A stretch of DNA of 64,000 nucleotides from assembly GCA_037039925.1 (NCBI GenBank), contig JAXRKP010000596.1, positions 55,001-119,000 on the forward strand, in the 5' to 3' direction. Below the pieces are notes generated by a model that saw only the letters and a program-made list of their open reading frames with translations, did no database searches and had not been told where the DNA came from. Of this stretch, positions 23,901 through 44,479 are shown one piece after another (position 1 is the stretch's first letter; every line of letters starts with the position of its first letter). The stretch comes from Doris montereyensis. Taxonomy: Eukaryota; Mollusca; Gastropoda; Nudibranchia; Dorididae. Both the position numbers and the translations under genes were made by a program.

Positions 23901-25639
23901 CACCCCACCCCTTTCTTCCTTCTTTAATAAAACCGGAATCTAGACCTAGATTTGAATCTAGTATTGTACATGATTGCCTTCTTCCCTGTTCTACCTTTTC
24001 CCACCCATGTCTACACTGTAGTGGAAGACATTCGTTACTTTCTTTTTCTCTTCCGATACACTGTATGTCAGACTCAGTCGCCTCTTGTTTTGCCATCATA
24101 ATAATATGTTTTCACATCGACTTTCTTCACCCTGTCCCCTTCCCTAACTCTATTCTGCTATCAGGTCATGCGTGCATGATATTCCTTCGATCACCCAACC
24201 TCCTCTATTCTTACTAACTTGCATATTTGCCTTTCGGTCATCAGTAAACTCCCGACTCTCCATACTCTCTCTCTCTAATACTAATACACACATGCGCGCG
24301 ATTAAACACACATAAACATTCTCTGCATTAAACATGTGCACACATAAACATTCTCTGTCTAGCCTTCTTACATACACATGTGCACGTTTGGACTTAACAT
24401 ATGCACATTGCCCTCTGTCTCTCTCCCTTTGACACGAACTATACAACGTGCTTGTGATCGACTTTTTAACACACGGCATTCTTAATCTCTCCAGAGTACA
24501 ATTTAAATTGAAGAAAGGAGGCTGGGCCGTAGAAAGGCAGTTCATGGTATTGCTATAGGCGCTAAAATTAAAGAAAGTATTGAAAGCTTTGTGTTGAAAT
24601 CCGATACAAATCCCCAGGCAAACTTTACAATTTTAAAGAAGGTTTAGTATCGGAATCGTTTAGTCTCAACATGAAAGAATCATGGAGGGGGGTAAGCCCC
24701 TGAAACCCCCCCACACTTTTCTCACTGAGAAACAGAACCAGTAAGGAGTAAAACAATTATTATTCCCGCCATCAGGAAACAAGAATTGCGTTGATCAGCT
24801 ATTTTGAAGAAGGCACACAGTCACGAAAAAAAATTTTTTTGTCCGTCTATATATATTCAAATATCGACATAGGAACAGTTTCTTTTAATGCAGAACACCC
24901 TCCCCCACTCCCTCCTCAGGATAAGCTATGGACATTAAATTTAAAAATGTATCTCTCAAGTCTCGTTCCCAGAGTTAGGCCAAGAGGAGGTGGGACCACA
25001 GAACAGATGTATGTAAGGTAGGCCTCGCGGAGTGGCGAGATTGAGGAGAGAGCACCGCCAAATGTCCAACGGTCATGTCAATATTTTTTTTCTTCAGACT
25101 TGGCCACGGAGGATTGTGATCAGTGAGAAGTGAGAGAGAGAAATCAGTATCCCGGTAGGCTAGCCTACATCGTGGTCAGTTGGACTGAGTCAGCGAGAGA
25201 GAAGTGAGAGCATGATCGCTGTGTTTTTCAGTGAGTCAGGTCGGTGATACACTATGAACAGTATCAGTAAACTATTTTCAAGTTTGACACTGCCTGGTGG
25301 TGCTAATGTGCAATTATGGCAAAAATCAACGCCTTCGTTTCTAGAGGCTACTTTCTCACAAAACCCAGCCCTTTTTTTCCCCAGGTAAACCCAGCTAATA
25401 GTAAGGTCGGCAGTCATGGATGTGGTTTGGTAAACTGCAGTTTAACACCGCAATGACATTTTCCTTGTTTTAAAATCTCACATTACATACAAAATCATCA
25501 CTTGTCACCTGCAAACTCATAATTTACCTGATCCATTTGGGCCAATAATTGCTGTGAACTTCTTGAAGGGTCCGATTTTTTGTTTTCCCTTGTATGACTT
25601 GAAGTTTTCCACTTCAATATATTTTAATTGTCCTGGCAT
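488..25639 (-). CDS. SMC1A: SMC1 cohesin subunit, 21 exons, C-terminus off the window
   Basis: SMC1 is the cohesin ATPase subunit that pairs with SMC3 and holds sister chromatids and chromatin loops in the nucleus. Exons are annotated separately below. Read in order on the minus strand they follow vertebrate SMC1A: N-terminal ATPase lobe with Walker A GPNGSGKSN split across exons 1 and 2, the FLVFQG and AMKN segments in exon 4, the first coiled coil (exons 5-11), the hinge (exons 12-15) and the returning coiled coil (exons 16-21). About 936 residues are covered; the C-terminal coil end, ABC signature and Walker B exons must lie left of position 1. Exon phases agree once the listed 1-2 base frame breaks are discounted. 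Known from the family: vertebrates have SMC1A and meiotic SMC1B; a single invertebrate gene is pro-orthologous to both. A pseudogene is possible but less likely because neighbouring RIBC2 shows the same type of indels. Confidence 0.93.
710..1191. other. SMC1 intron, AT-rich, nothing else seen
   Basis: Intron between exons 21 and 20. Poly-A and A-rich stretches only; no coding or structured element recognised. Confidence 0.6.
1192..1278 (-). CDS. SMC1A: SMC1 exon 20, one-base insertion
   Basis: [17 protein letters not shown] then, after removing one base of a G run (1227-1229), [12 protein letters not shown]. Corresponds to [26 protein letters not shown]. Acceptor TTTCAG, donor GTGAGA. Confidence 0.85.
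1401..1884. repeat. 23-bp minisatellite with a palindrome in each unit
   Basis: About 20 units in the SMC1 intron before exon 20. Each carries the perfect 12-bp palindrome ACAATGCATTGT followed by ACTTTTCATCC. Single-base variants are spread through the array. Confidence 0.93.
1885..3024. other. SMC1 intron, no feature recognised
   Basis: Unique AT-rich sequence between the 23-bp array and exon 19. No exon, RNA gene or repeat could be supported. Confidence 0.5.
3025..3147 (-). CDS. SMC1A: SMC1 exon 19, one-base insertion
   Basis: [20 protein letters not shown] then FEN, followed after one extra base (near 3079-3081) by [18 protein letters not shown]. Matches human [23 protein letters not shown]. 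Acceptor CCTCAG, donor GTAAGC. Corrected phase joins exon 20. Confidence 0.87.
3148..4106. other. SMC1 intron, no feature recognised
   Basis: Unique AT-rich intron between exons 19 and 18. A 17-bp string near 3250-3272 also occurs inverted near 6481, which hints at transposon-derived sequence but is too short to classify. Confidence 0.4.
4107..4237 (-). CDS. SMC1A: SMC1 exon 18 (coiled coil)
   Basis: Reads [20 protein letters not shown], then [20 protein letters not shown] and PNI. The [19 protein letters not shown] block is the SMC1 motif VEDEVFEEFCREIGVRNIR. Acceptor AACAGCCAG was chosen because it keeps phase 0 with exon 17. Leftover AG forms arginine with exon 19. Confidence 0.93.
4459..4575 (+). 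repeat. Dispersed edge repeat, copy 1
   Basis: Shared pattern: ATATGAGGTGATCTCAGCGTGAATT, in two parts (ATATGAGGTGATCTC then AGCGTGAATT), followed by AGCAAACAG, a GAAAGAG tract and GGGCCTACCA. Similar copies lie at 10.0, 13.2, 15.8, 19.0, 41.3, 41.6 and 45.6 kb. A minisatellite begins directly at its 3' side. Confidence 0.65.
4588..6164. repeat. 35-bp minisatellite, about 45 units
   Basis: Units contain ACCCACACATTGACTCTAT and ACCTGTGTCTAACTACT, with small indels and TATAC/TGTAC variants. The array lies in the SMC1 intron between exons 18 and 17 and starts beside the dispersed edge repeat. Confidence 0.95.
6190..6312. repeat. Tandem duplication of about 62 bp
   Basis: Two copies of a block containing CCGATGCATTGTGAGAAG and GATTTAGATCCTATACTAT, immediately left of the DNA transposon at 6316. 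Confidence 0.9.
6316..7159 (-). mobile_element. Non-autonomous DNA transposon with 11-bp TIRs
   Basis: Perfect terminal inverted repeats CAGGGATGCCC (6316-6326) and GGGCATCCCTG (7149-7159) are flanked directly by CACTAA on both sides (6310-6315 and 7160-7165). The element is 844 bp, in an SMC1 intron. The minus strand at about 6470-6740 holds decayed coding sequence resembling a BED-type zinc finger ([20 protein letters not shown] once frames are followed), as in hAT-like transposases. A 6-bp duplication does not fit typical 8-bp hAT targets, so the superfamily is left open. Confidence 0.8.
7255..7323 (-). CDS. SMC1A: SMC1 exon 17 (coiled coil)
   Basis: 23 codons in phase 0, [20 protein letters not shown] then KAL. 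Acceptor CTTTCAG and donor GTAAGC are strong. Identity rests on position and phase plus weak coil similarity. Confidence 0.8.
7731..7923 (-). CDS. SMC1A: SMC1 exon 16 (coil after hinge), two compensating breaks
   Basis: Begins [20 protein letters not shown], the invariant [13 protein letters not shown] of SMC1, and ends [16 protein letters not shown]. Between them about 17 residues read out of frame; the alternative frame gives [13 protein letters not shown], the family sequence. Small deletions near 7855-7864 and 7817-7830 cancel each other. Donor GTACGT. Confidence 0.9.
7924..8540. other. SMC1 intron, A-rich, nothing else seen
   Basis: Intron sequence right of exon 16 up to the 36-bp minisatellite. 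No coding or repeat feature was recognised. Confidence 0.5.
8545..9375. repeat. 36-bp minisatellite beside SMC1 exon 15
   Basis: About 24 irregular units built from GTAAGAAAACAAAAAGTG and TGCATGATATTACACACA. Units vary widely in length. The array runs into the damaged exon 15 region, and CTGACTGACAAC occurs both at its edge (near 9390) and beside the exon (near 9474). Confidence 0.93.
9425..9475 (-). CDS. SMC1A: SMC1 exon 15 remnant (hinge), broken
   Basis: Minus strand shows pieces of the conserved VALDGTLFQKSGIISGG segment: GTA GCC CTG near 9472-9464, then KSGIISG at about 9452-9432 in another frame. No good GT donor follows, and the left side runs into a minisatellite. The exon identity follows from order and content; its limits are uncertain. 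Confidence 0.5.
9726..9890 (-). CDS. SMC1A: SMC1 exon 14 (hinge), several frame breaks
   Basis: Opens [20 protein letters not shown] then PPHV, matching human [20 protein letters not shown]. Beyond that the expected KALLFxCGNSLVCESVEDAR can be seen only in pieces across three frames, with at least four small indels and in-frame stops. The right boundary near GTAATG (9725-9724) is approximate. Confidence 0.7.
10015..10135 (+). repeat. Dispersed edge repeat, copy 2
   Basis: Diverged copy: CACCACATCCATGAGCCCAG, AGAGTTAAGAGG, CAGCAAGACGAAAGAC and an A/G-rich end with GTACAACCTA. A minisatellite starts immediately after it. Confidence 0.5.
10140..10345. repeat. About 50-bp minisatellite, four units
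   Basis: Units contain ACATTTTGCACACACCACAA and GAATTACACATGACAGTATG. Confidence 0.9.
10346..10774. other. SMC1 intron, AT-rich, nothing else seen
   Basis: Between two arrays in the intron separating exons 13 and 14. No feature recognised. Confidence 0.5.
10775..12200. repeat. About 22-bp purine-rich minisatellite, 1.4 kb
   Basis: Roughly 65 units of GGGGTGAGAGAGAGAGCA plus TAAG or CAAG. The SMC1 transcript strand is pyrimidine-rich. The array starts about 18 nt inside the exon 13 splice donor and creates long spurious ORFs in several frames. Confidence 0.95.
12218..12428 (-). CDS. SMC1A: SMC1 exon 13 (hinge), one-base loss
   Basis: [20 protein letters not shown], then [20 protein letters not shown] and [17 protein letters not shown]: a clear hinge match to human [23 protein letters not shown]. 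A missing T in a TTT run (plus strand near 12255-12260) shifts the following [13 protein letters not shown]. The donor GTAGAC is followed within about 20 nt by a 1.4-kb pyrimidine-rich intronic array. Confidence 0.9.
12429..13055. other. SMC1 intron, AT-rich, nothing else seen
   Basis: Intron between exons 13 and 12. No coding or repeated element recognised. Confidence 0.5.
13056..13132 (-). CDS. SMC1A: SMC1 exon 12 (hinge entry), one-base loss
   Basis: [19 protein letters not shown] matches DRQESSRQQRKAEIMESIK. The conserved KRLYPGV that should follow is present one frame over, explained by one A missing at about 13075-13079. With that base the exon is 26 codons, phase 0, donor GTGAGC. Confidence 0.88.
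13205..13252 (+). repeat. Dispersed edge repeat, copy 3, truncated
   Basis: CACCATTGCGGTGATCTCAG and GTGAATTAAGAGGAACAGC, then LINE sequence replaces the rest. Confidence 0.6.
13362..13625. repeat. Minisatellite formed inside LINE copy A
   Basis: About five units of roughly 46 bp sharing ATTGCCAAAATAAGATTACT and GACTGAAGAAAACAAACATG. Copy B of the LINE (60520-60565) has this segment once, so the array grew from LINE sequence. Confidence 0.82.
14868..14944 (+). repeat. (AAAG)n LINE tail
   Basis: About 19 uninterrupted AAAG units directly after GGGAGCTGAT, the common 3' end of all four LINE copies. Confidence 0.95.
14988..15123 (-). CDS. SMC1A: SMC1 exon 11 (coil to hinge)
   Basis: Reads [20 protein letters not shown], then [20 protein letters not shown]. 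Matches the [20 protein letters not shown] block. One base plus 45 codons, frame intact, donor GTGAAT. Confidence 0.94.
15498..15712 (-). CDS. SMC1A: SMC1 exon 10 (coiled coil)
   Basis: Intact 215-nt exon: [20 protein letters not shown], then [20 protein letters not shown], ending KLEDYIT. It aligns with human VKKYHRLKEEASKRA through KLEEYIT. Acceptor CCCCACAG, donor GTAAAC. The final threonine is completed by exon 11. Confidence 0.95.
15780..15885 (+). repeat. Dispersed edge repeat, copy 4
   Basis: CACCATATGCAGTGATCTCA, GGGGGAATCATGAGG, CAGCAAGATGAAAGA and AAAAAGGGCCTAAC. The 33-bp array begins at its end. Confidence 0.75.
15886..16172. repeat. 33-bp minisatellite, about nine units
   Basis: Units contain AAATGGATGGTGAGACAGC and ACATCAATGATACT with 2-nt length variants. 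In the SMC1 intron upstream of exon 10. Confidence 0.94.
16490..16665. repeat. About 67-bp tandem repeat, 2.7 units
   Basis: Units share AAATATGGCTGTGTTACCCA, CAAAACCCTCAATGACCAAC and TTTTCTAGGAGCCCAAC. Confidence 0.9.
17051..17165 (-). CDS. SMC1A: SMC1 exon 9, frame break
   Basis: Encodes [20 protein letters not shown] then [11 protein letters not shown], matching the [11 protein letters not shown] motif. After GR the frame slips: the continuation LQLEESQ is read only with two bases restored (or one removed) near 17069-17074. Donor CAG|GTTAGG then leads in phase 0 to exon 10. Confidence 0.87.
17219..17402. repeat. About 37-bp tandem repeat, five units
   Basis: Units share AACTTATTTTACCTTTTTAA and CATTCTCAAGAAACTG. 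In the SMC1 intron just right of exon 9. Confidence 0.9.
17403..17985. other. SMC1 intron, no feature recognised
   Basis: AT-rich unique sequence between exon 9's array and exon 8. Confidence 0.5.
17986..18034 (-). CDS. SMC1A: SMC1 exon 8 (coiled coil, short)
   Basis: A 49-nt exon, too short to show as an ORF: one base completing lysine, then [16 protein letters not shown]. Acceptor CTTTTCAG and donor GTAAGT are both strong, and phases fit exons 7 and 9. Confidence 0.85.
18432..18517 (-). CDS. SMC1A: SMC1 exon 7 (coiled coil)
   Basis: Reads [20 protein letters not shown] then MTKKLEAS, matching the NQKRPQYIKAKENTSH block of SMC1A. 86 nt; the two leftover bases AA join A of exon 8 to form lysine. 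Donor GTAAGA. Confidence 0.93.
18575..18800 (-). mobile_element. SINE family A, copy 2, diverged
   Basis: Shares GCCCATAGGGCCAGAGC, TTTCTATAGCATGAAAC and AAATGCACCTGGGTTATGCG with the copy at 22.67-22.97 kb; the tRNA-like end is degraded. Confidence 0.65.
19024..19145 (+). repeat. Dispersed edge repeat, copy 5
   Basis: CATCCACCATATGCAGTGGT, ACTAAGAGGGAACCGCAAGA, GAAAGACACC and AGAGCCTACCA. The 30-bp array begins at its end. Confidence 0.72.
19140..19617. repeat. About 30-bp minisatellite, about 16 units
   Basis: Units: CACATTTCAACACTAGTTTT and ATTATCTCCT with truncated units between. Ends about 60 bp before SMC1 exon 6. Confidence 0.94.
19676..19888 (-). CDS. SMC1A: SMC1 exon 6 (coiled coil)
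   Basis: 71 codons in phase 0 starting [20 protein letters not shown]. The QLFKLYHNE signature is diagnostic of SMC1. Highly charged heptad coil follows. Acceptor TTCCAG, donor GTAAGT. Frame intact. Confidence 0.94.
20231..20399 (-). CDS. SMC1A: SMC1 exon 5 (first coiled coil)
   Basis: Reads [20 protein letters not shown], then [20 protein letters not shown] and a further coil. It aligns without gaps to the human SGELAQEYDKRKKEM region. 169 nt, one base plus 56 codons, frame intact, donor GTATGC. Confidence 0.94.
20752..20901 (-). CDS. SMC1A: SMC1 exon 4, one-base frame break
   Basis: Encodes the [20 protein letters not shown] block followed by [20 protein letters not shown]. The exon must start in phase 0 as TVTSP, but the downstream reading is one base out. 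One extra base in the run of five G (plus strand 20885-20889) explains this: without it the exon is 49 codons plus AA, which joins G of exon 5 to give lysine. Donor is GTGAGT. Confidence 0.9.
21384..21530 (-). CDS. SMC1A: SMC1 exon 3
   Basis: This 49-codon phase 0 exon reads [20 protein letters not shown] and continues to HRIDGH before donor GTAAGA. It matches the DLIHGAPVGKP region of SMC1A. The acceptor CTTCACACAG|GATTTG is the first unit of a tandem array (21526-21840) that repeats this 3' splice site. Confidence 0.94.
21526..21840 (-). repeat. Tandem array of the SMC1 exon 3 splice acceptor
   Basis: Eight units of about 42 bp. On the minus strand each reads a pyrimidine-rich stretch, TGTACACACCTTCACACAG and GATTT. 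The exon-proximal unit is the real acceptor of exon 3; six further units keep an AG before GATTT and one has lost it. Confidence 0.9.
21841..22490. other. SMC1 intron, no feature recognised
   Basis: AT-rich intron between the acceptor array and exon 2; nothing else supported. Confidence 0.5.
22491..22567 (-). CDS. SMC1A: SMC1 exon 2 (Walker A lysine)
   Basis: Acceptor TTCAAG| is followed by GT AAA TCA, giving [20 protein letters not shown]. The exon ends at GTAAGT after KKLS in phase 0. It supplies the ATP-binding lysine and serine of Walker A and the conserved MDAISF and GEKTSNLR segments. Frame is intact. Confidence 0.94.
22665..22970 (-). mobile_element. SINE family A, copy 3, about 300 bp
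   Basis: Minus strand: tRNA-like head with GTGGTTAGGTTGCTGGACTT and B-box GGTTTGAATCCC, followed by the common body (plus-strand ATTTACACCTGGGTTGAGCG) and a 3' part with GCCGGAGCGTATTCCGG. In SMC1 intron 1. Confidence 0.75.
22971..25527. other. SMC1 intron 1, no gene recognised
   Basis: Large first intron. Near 23026-23100 an imperfect inverted repeat (GAGACCCCCCC with GGGGGGGGTCTC) could form a hairpin. The rest shows no supported exon or repeat. Short ORFs here have no recognisable domain. Confidence 0.5.
25528..25639 (-). CDS. SMC1A: SMC1 exon 1 (start codon, Walker A part)
   Basis: ATG at 25639-25637 begins [18 protein letters not shown], the canonical SMC1 N-terminus. The exon encodes 37 residues plus one base and ends inside the Walker A loop after IIGPNGS. 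The donor is G|GTAAAT. The leftover G joins GT of exon 2 to give the glycine before the catalytic lysine. Frame is intact. Confidence 0.95.
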
Positions 25640-26203
25640 TTTGGCTATCCTGACCAATGAGTGTGAATCTACTTGAACTTTAATGCATGACTTTTATCAC
25701 TGCTGCTGGAAGTTTTATTATTTATTTATGTTTATCAATAATCGGACGCGGGAATGGTACTGTTTATGGAAATTACCGGAAGCGCTGCAAGTGTATTTGT
25801 ACAACTACTGTTGAAATAGACAAATTCTCGCGATTTGTTGGAAATAATTGAAATCTATAGAACTACTATTTGTACACATAGAGAGAAACACTCATTACGG
25901 AGTGAATTAATATTTTAAGATTTTAAAATATCAAGTTGATTTTCAAAGACTATTTGACACAGCACAAGGCAATTTTCAAATTTTAGATTAAGTCTCACTC
26001 AAAAGGAAATTTTATAGCTTTTCTATGACTTGAAATATTTTTTCATCGAATCACATTCAGCTAATGTCGTATCACCTCTACATGACAACCGCGATGTAAA
26101 CTTGACAACGACTGCTGATAGCAAATGACTGGTGAAGCCATTCGATGTGTGGATGCTCTATAATCTTCTAAATTGATATAAGGGACATCAACACAGATTC
26201 AAG
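25640..26203. promoter_or_regulatory. Bidirectional promoter between SMC1 and RIBC2
   Basis: The two start codons diverge and are 564 bp apart. TCTCGCGA lies at 25826-25833; known from vertebrates, TCTCGCGAGA is a core element of CpG-type and bidirectional promoters bound by BANP. No TATA box is evident at a fixed distance from either ATG. Transcription start sites cannot be placed from sequence alone, and the 5' untranslated regions are included here. Confidence 0.7.
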
Positions 26204-39512
<13,309 letters not shown>

Positions 39513-40721
39513 ATTGGAGGCCTAAATGTTTTGGGGACTTTTTTGCAGTACTCATGGAGAGAATATTTTGCTTTCAAATCATTCATTCAGTAATGGGAGT
39601 TAGAGAATATTTGTGGATTTCTCATTAGATTGGGACTGTTATCAAAATGTTGAAAAATTTTGTGAGGGGAGGGGAAGGATATTTTTTTCTGGAGGAGTTG
39701 GGGATGGGGGCTGTATGAGGGGGGAAGGGGGGTGGGGGTGGTGATGTAGGAGATTACTTTTTCTCCTTTTTATGTTTTGTGCACAAAACTTTCATATGTT
39801 GCCATTCTGCAATGATTTAAAATGTTACATAACATAACGTTATTGTTGGAGAGGTGAATGGAAGGAGATATCGGGGGTTTCTAAAGATGGCGGTGATATT
39901 GATAATGTTTGATGAAGGGAAAAGGATAGAATATAAAGCAAGAAACCATGGGTTTTTTATTTTAATCCTGATTTTTTCTTGTTCATACACACTACTTGAT
40001 TGTATAGAAGATTTACAATTTTATTTCATGCATACCGTCAAGAGTACTCAATAATTGAGTTAGTTAGTTGTTATAAAGAAGATGAAATTTAACATTTTAT
40101 CTTGAAAGCGTAAAACAATAATTTTTTATCATTACCGAGTCCTAAAAACAATAATTTTTCATTATTACCGAGTCCTAAAAACAATAAATATTTGTCCTTA
40201 CTGAGTCCTCAGTAGAGTGAGATGAGATACTGTCATGTGACACTTTGTTTTAATGAGTGATGGAATGAAATTACATTTATTTATACTCTTTGAATTGCTT
40301 ACTTTACATCTGTTTTAATCCCATATGCGCTATGAATTAGTATAAAATAAACAATGTACAAATCTTCAATATTATGCATTTATTTATTTATTTGTTTTTT
40401 TTTATTTTTGGTCTTTCATTTCCTTGTTTTTTGTCTTTGTTATTGATTTTGTTACTATTCGCACATAAGCAGTCCTATAAAGCTGTCACTCATTTGAAAA
40501 CCTTTGAGAAGACCTTTCCTTGTTCAACATCTGCTCTGTCCTTGAAATTAAAATTAACCTGTTTGTAGCACAGATGGAAACCAAATCAAGGTTTTGCCTG
40601 CATAGCATGGAAAAAAAGTAACCTTTTTAGCACTGAAGTCCAATCACAGATTTATTTGATGTGAAAAGCTACTAATCAACAAATAACTTCCCTAACTGAC
40701 AGATGTGCCGTCTTGCTCTCA
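39513..40721. other. Downstream of RIBC2; 3' UTR and intergenic
   Basis: Includes a G-rich tract (39660-39745), three units of a roughly 33-bp repeat with CATTACCGAGTCCTAAAAAC at 40112-40210, and AATAAA hexamers at 40183 and 40346 that could end the RIBC2 mRNA. No gene recognised. Confidence 0.55.
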
Positions 40722-41318
40722 CACGTCTTGCTCTCACATCTTGCTCTCACACGTCTTGCTCTCACGCGTCTTGCTCTCACACATCTTGCTCTCACACATC
40801 TTGCTCTCACACGTTTTGCTCTCACGCGTCTTGCTCTCACACGTCTTGCTCTCACACATCTTGCTCTCACACGTCTTGCTCTCACGCGTCTTGCTCTCAC
40901 ACGTCTTGCTCTCACACGTCTTGCTCTCACACGTTTTGCTCTCACACATCTTGCTCTCACACATCTTGGTCTCACACGTCTTGCTCTCACACGTCTTGCT
41001 CTCACACGTCTTGCTCTCACACATCTTGCTCTCACACGTTTTGGTCTCACACGTCTTGCTCTCACATGTCTTGCTCTCCTGCGTCTTGCTCTCACATGTC
41101 TTGCTCTCACACGTCTTGCTCTCACATGTCTTGCTCTCACACGTCTTGCTCACACGTTTTGGTCTCATGTCTTGCTCTCACATCTTGCTCTCACACATCT
41201 TGCTCTCACACACGTCTTGCTCTCACACGTTTTGGTCTCACATGTCTTGCTCTACACATCTTGCTCTCACACATCATCGTCTTGCTCTCACTCACACGTC
41301 TTGCTCTCACACACCATG
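40722..41318. repeat. 15-bp minisatellite, about 40 units
   Basis: Unit CTTGCTCTCACACGT with CAT, CGC and TTT variants. Because 15 is a multiple of three, every frame on both strands stays open, producing spurious ORFs. Ends at a dispersed edge repeat. Confidence 0.96.
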
Positions 41319-41420
41319 GATGGTTGACGAGTGTGGCTGGTAGGTCTTACTTCTTTCCTGTCACTCTTTCAGCACGTCTTTTCGTCTTGATCAATGACAG
41401 AATGCTCTTAGTCTTAAGTC
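41315..41420 (-). repeat. Dispersed edge repeat, copy 6
   Basis: Reverse orientation: CCATGGATGGTTGACG, GGTAGGTCTTACTTC and CTGTCACTCTTTCAGCACG. The array lies on its 3' side, as in the plus-oriented copies. Confidence 0.6.
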
Positions 41421-41621
41421 AGCCTGAAATCCCCACATATGATGAGAAGAAAGACAAATCCATGGAACAAAACATACAAAGCTTTCACATGATGGTGTTA
41501 TGGGATGTTTGTCGGGTGACTTTTCTCTCATTCTTTTTTTCTCTATTCAAACTTCTATCTCATAATTCTATTTTCCTTTCTCAGAGTGCAGCTCAAAGAT
41601 TATGAAGTCATGACTTGCATA

Positions 41622-41745
41622 TATTTCTTCCTTGAATCATGTGGGTGGTTGGCGGGGCTGCTGTTAGGTCCTGCTTAGCTTCTTTCACCCTTTGACCTAT
41701 CGGTCATCTTGCTGTATCCTTGTATTTCACCCTGACACCATTGCA
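41622..41745 (-). repeat. Dispersed edge repeat, copy 7
   Basis: Reverse orientation: GTGGGTGGTTGGCGGGGCTG, GTTAGGTCCTGCTTAGC, CATCTTGCTG and TTTCACCCTGACACC. No minisatellite is attached; a (CT)n tract begins about 40 bp to the right. Confidence 0.55.
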
Positions 41746-41779
41746 TATATATTTGTGTGGGAATACAAACTATAAATAC

Positions 41780-42455
<676 letters not shown>

Positions 42456-42724
42456 AGGTATATTTCTTGAAATAATAAAATATTACTCAAAACTATTACA
42501 AACTTAATGTTTGTATTTGTATAACACATCCAGTTCCTTGTTTCCGATCCTATGAATGTATTTGAGTACCAGTAGGCATACAGGATGATTGATCCCTACA
42601 ATCAAGAAACAATCGCCGATGACATTGTATACAGCAGGAACAAAGCTTTTTTAAATTTATTAATTACATGATCATTAAAAAGATTTATAGAAATAAAAGA
42701 AGGAACTTCATGCTTTTGATCATT

Positions 42725-44214
42725 CATCTACAACTCTTCATCTTGATTGGTCGCTCATCATCTACAACTCTTCATCTTGATTGGTCGCTCATCATCTACA
42801 ACTTTTCATCTTGATTGGTCGCTCATCACTTACAACTCTTCCTCTTGATTGGTCACTCATCATCTACACCTCTTTATCTTGATTGGTCACTCATCACTTA
42901 CAACTCTTCCTCTTGATTGGTCGCTCATCATCTACACCTCTTCATCTTGATTGGTCGCTCATCATCTACACCTCTTCATCTTGATTGGTCGCTCATCATC
43001 TACAACTGTTCATCTTGATTGGTGACTCATCACTTACAACTCTTCATCTTGATTGGTCGCTCATCATCTACAACTCTTCATCTTGATTGGTCGCTCATCA
43101 TCTACAACTCTTCATCTTGATTGGTCACTCATCACTTACAACTCTTCATCTTGATTGGTCACTCATCATCTACAACTTTTCATCTTGATTGGTCGCTCAT
43201 CATCTACAACTCTTCATCTTGATTGGTCACTCATCACTCTTCCTCTTGATTGGTCGCTCATCATCTACACCTCTTCATCTTGATTGATCGCTCATCATCT
43301 ACAACTCTTCATCTTGATTGGTCGCTCATCATCTACAACTCTTCATCTTGATTGGTCGCTCATCATCTACACCTCTTCATCTTGATTGGTCGCTCATCAT
43401 CTACAACTCTTCCTCTTGATTGGTCGCTCATCATCTACAACTTTTCATCTTGATTGGTCGCTCATCATCTACAACTCTTCATCTTGATTGGTGACTCATC
43501 ATCTACAACTCTTCATCTTGATTGGTCGCTCATCATCTACAACTCTTCATCTTGATTGGTCGCTCATCATCTACAACTCTTCATCTTGATTGGTCGCTCA
43601 TCATCTACACCTCTTCATCTTGATTGGTCGCTCATCCCTTACAACTCTTCCTCTTGATTGGTCGCTCATCATCTACAACTCTTCATTTTGATTGGTCGCT
43701 CTTCATCTACAACTCTTCATCTTGATTGGTCGCTCATCATCTACAACTCTTCATCTTGATTGGTCGCTCATCATCTACACCTCTTTATCTTGATTGGTCA
43801 CTCATCATCTACAACTCTTCATCTTGATTGGTCACTCATCACTTACAACTCTTCCTCTTGATTGGTCGCTCATCATCTACACCTCTTCATCTTGATTGGT
43901 CGCTCATCATCTACACCTCTTCATCTTGATTGGTCGCTCATCATCTACAACTCTTCATCTTGATTGGTGACTCATCACTTACAACTCTTCATCTTGATTG
44001 GTCGCTCATCATCTACACCTCTTCATCTTGATTGGTCACTCATCATCTACAACTCTTCATCTTGATTGGTCGCTCATCATCTACAACTCTTCATCGTAAT
44101 TGGTCGCTCATCATCTACAACTCTTCATCTTGATTGGTCGCTCATCATCTACAACTCTTCATCTTGATTGGTCGCTCATCATCTACAACTCTTCATCTTG
44201 ATTGGTCGCTCAAC
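42725..44214. repeat. 34-bp minisatellite, about 43 units, inverted CCAAT box in each
   Basis: Units: CTTCATCTTGATTGGTCGCT and CATCATCTACAACT. Each has ATTGG, the reverse of CCAAT. Variants change GGTCGCTCATC to GGTGACTCATC, creating the AP-1-like TGACTCA. Confidence 0.96.
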
Positions 44215-44390
44215 AAGGTATGGAGGCGTGACGAAATGTTGGCGAGGTTTTTTGTTTTATTGGATGCCCCAATGCATACACAGGAAGGTAAAACTACAGA
44301 AGATGATCAGATATCGATTAGGTTCGAGTTGGAGATAATACACGACATCCCTCTGTCTTTCTATTACATTCAGTTGAATACACGTTATAT

Positions 44391-44437
44391 TCTACTCTAT
44401 TCTATTCTATTCTATTCTATTCTATTCTATTCTATTA
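44391..44437. repeat. (ATTCT)n microsatellite
   Basis: About nine ATTCT units. Confidence 0.95.
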
Positions 44438-44479
44438 CATTATATTGTATTATATATACAATGGTAAAAACAACCAGTA

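Noticed and set aside
24150..24545. A 131-residue open frame on the minus strand in SMC1 intron 1
   Set aside because: No recognisable family, low-complexity Cys/Val-rich segment, and no supporting splice sites.
40676..41605. Several open frames of 144-300 residues (CSHTS, ARRVR and CESKT repeats)
   Set aside because: All are frames of the 15-bp minisatellite on both strands.
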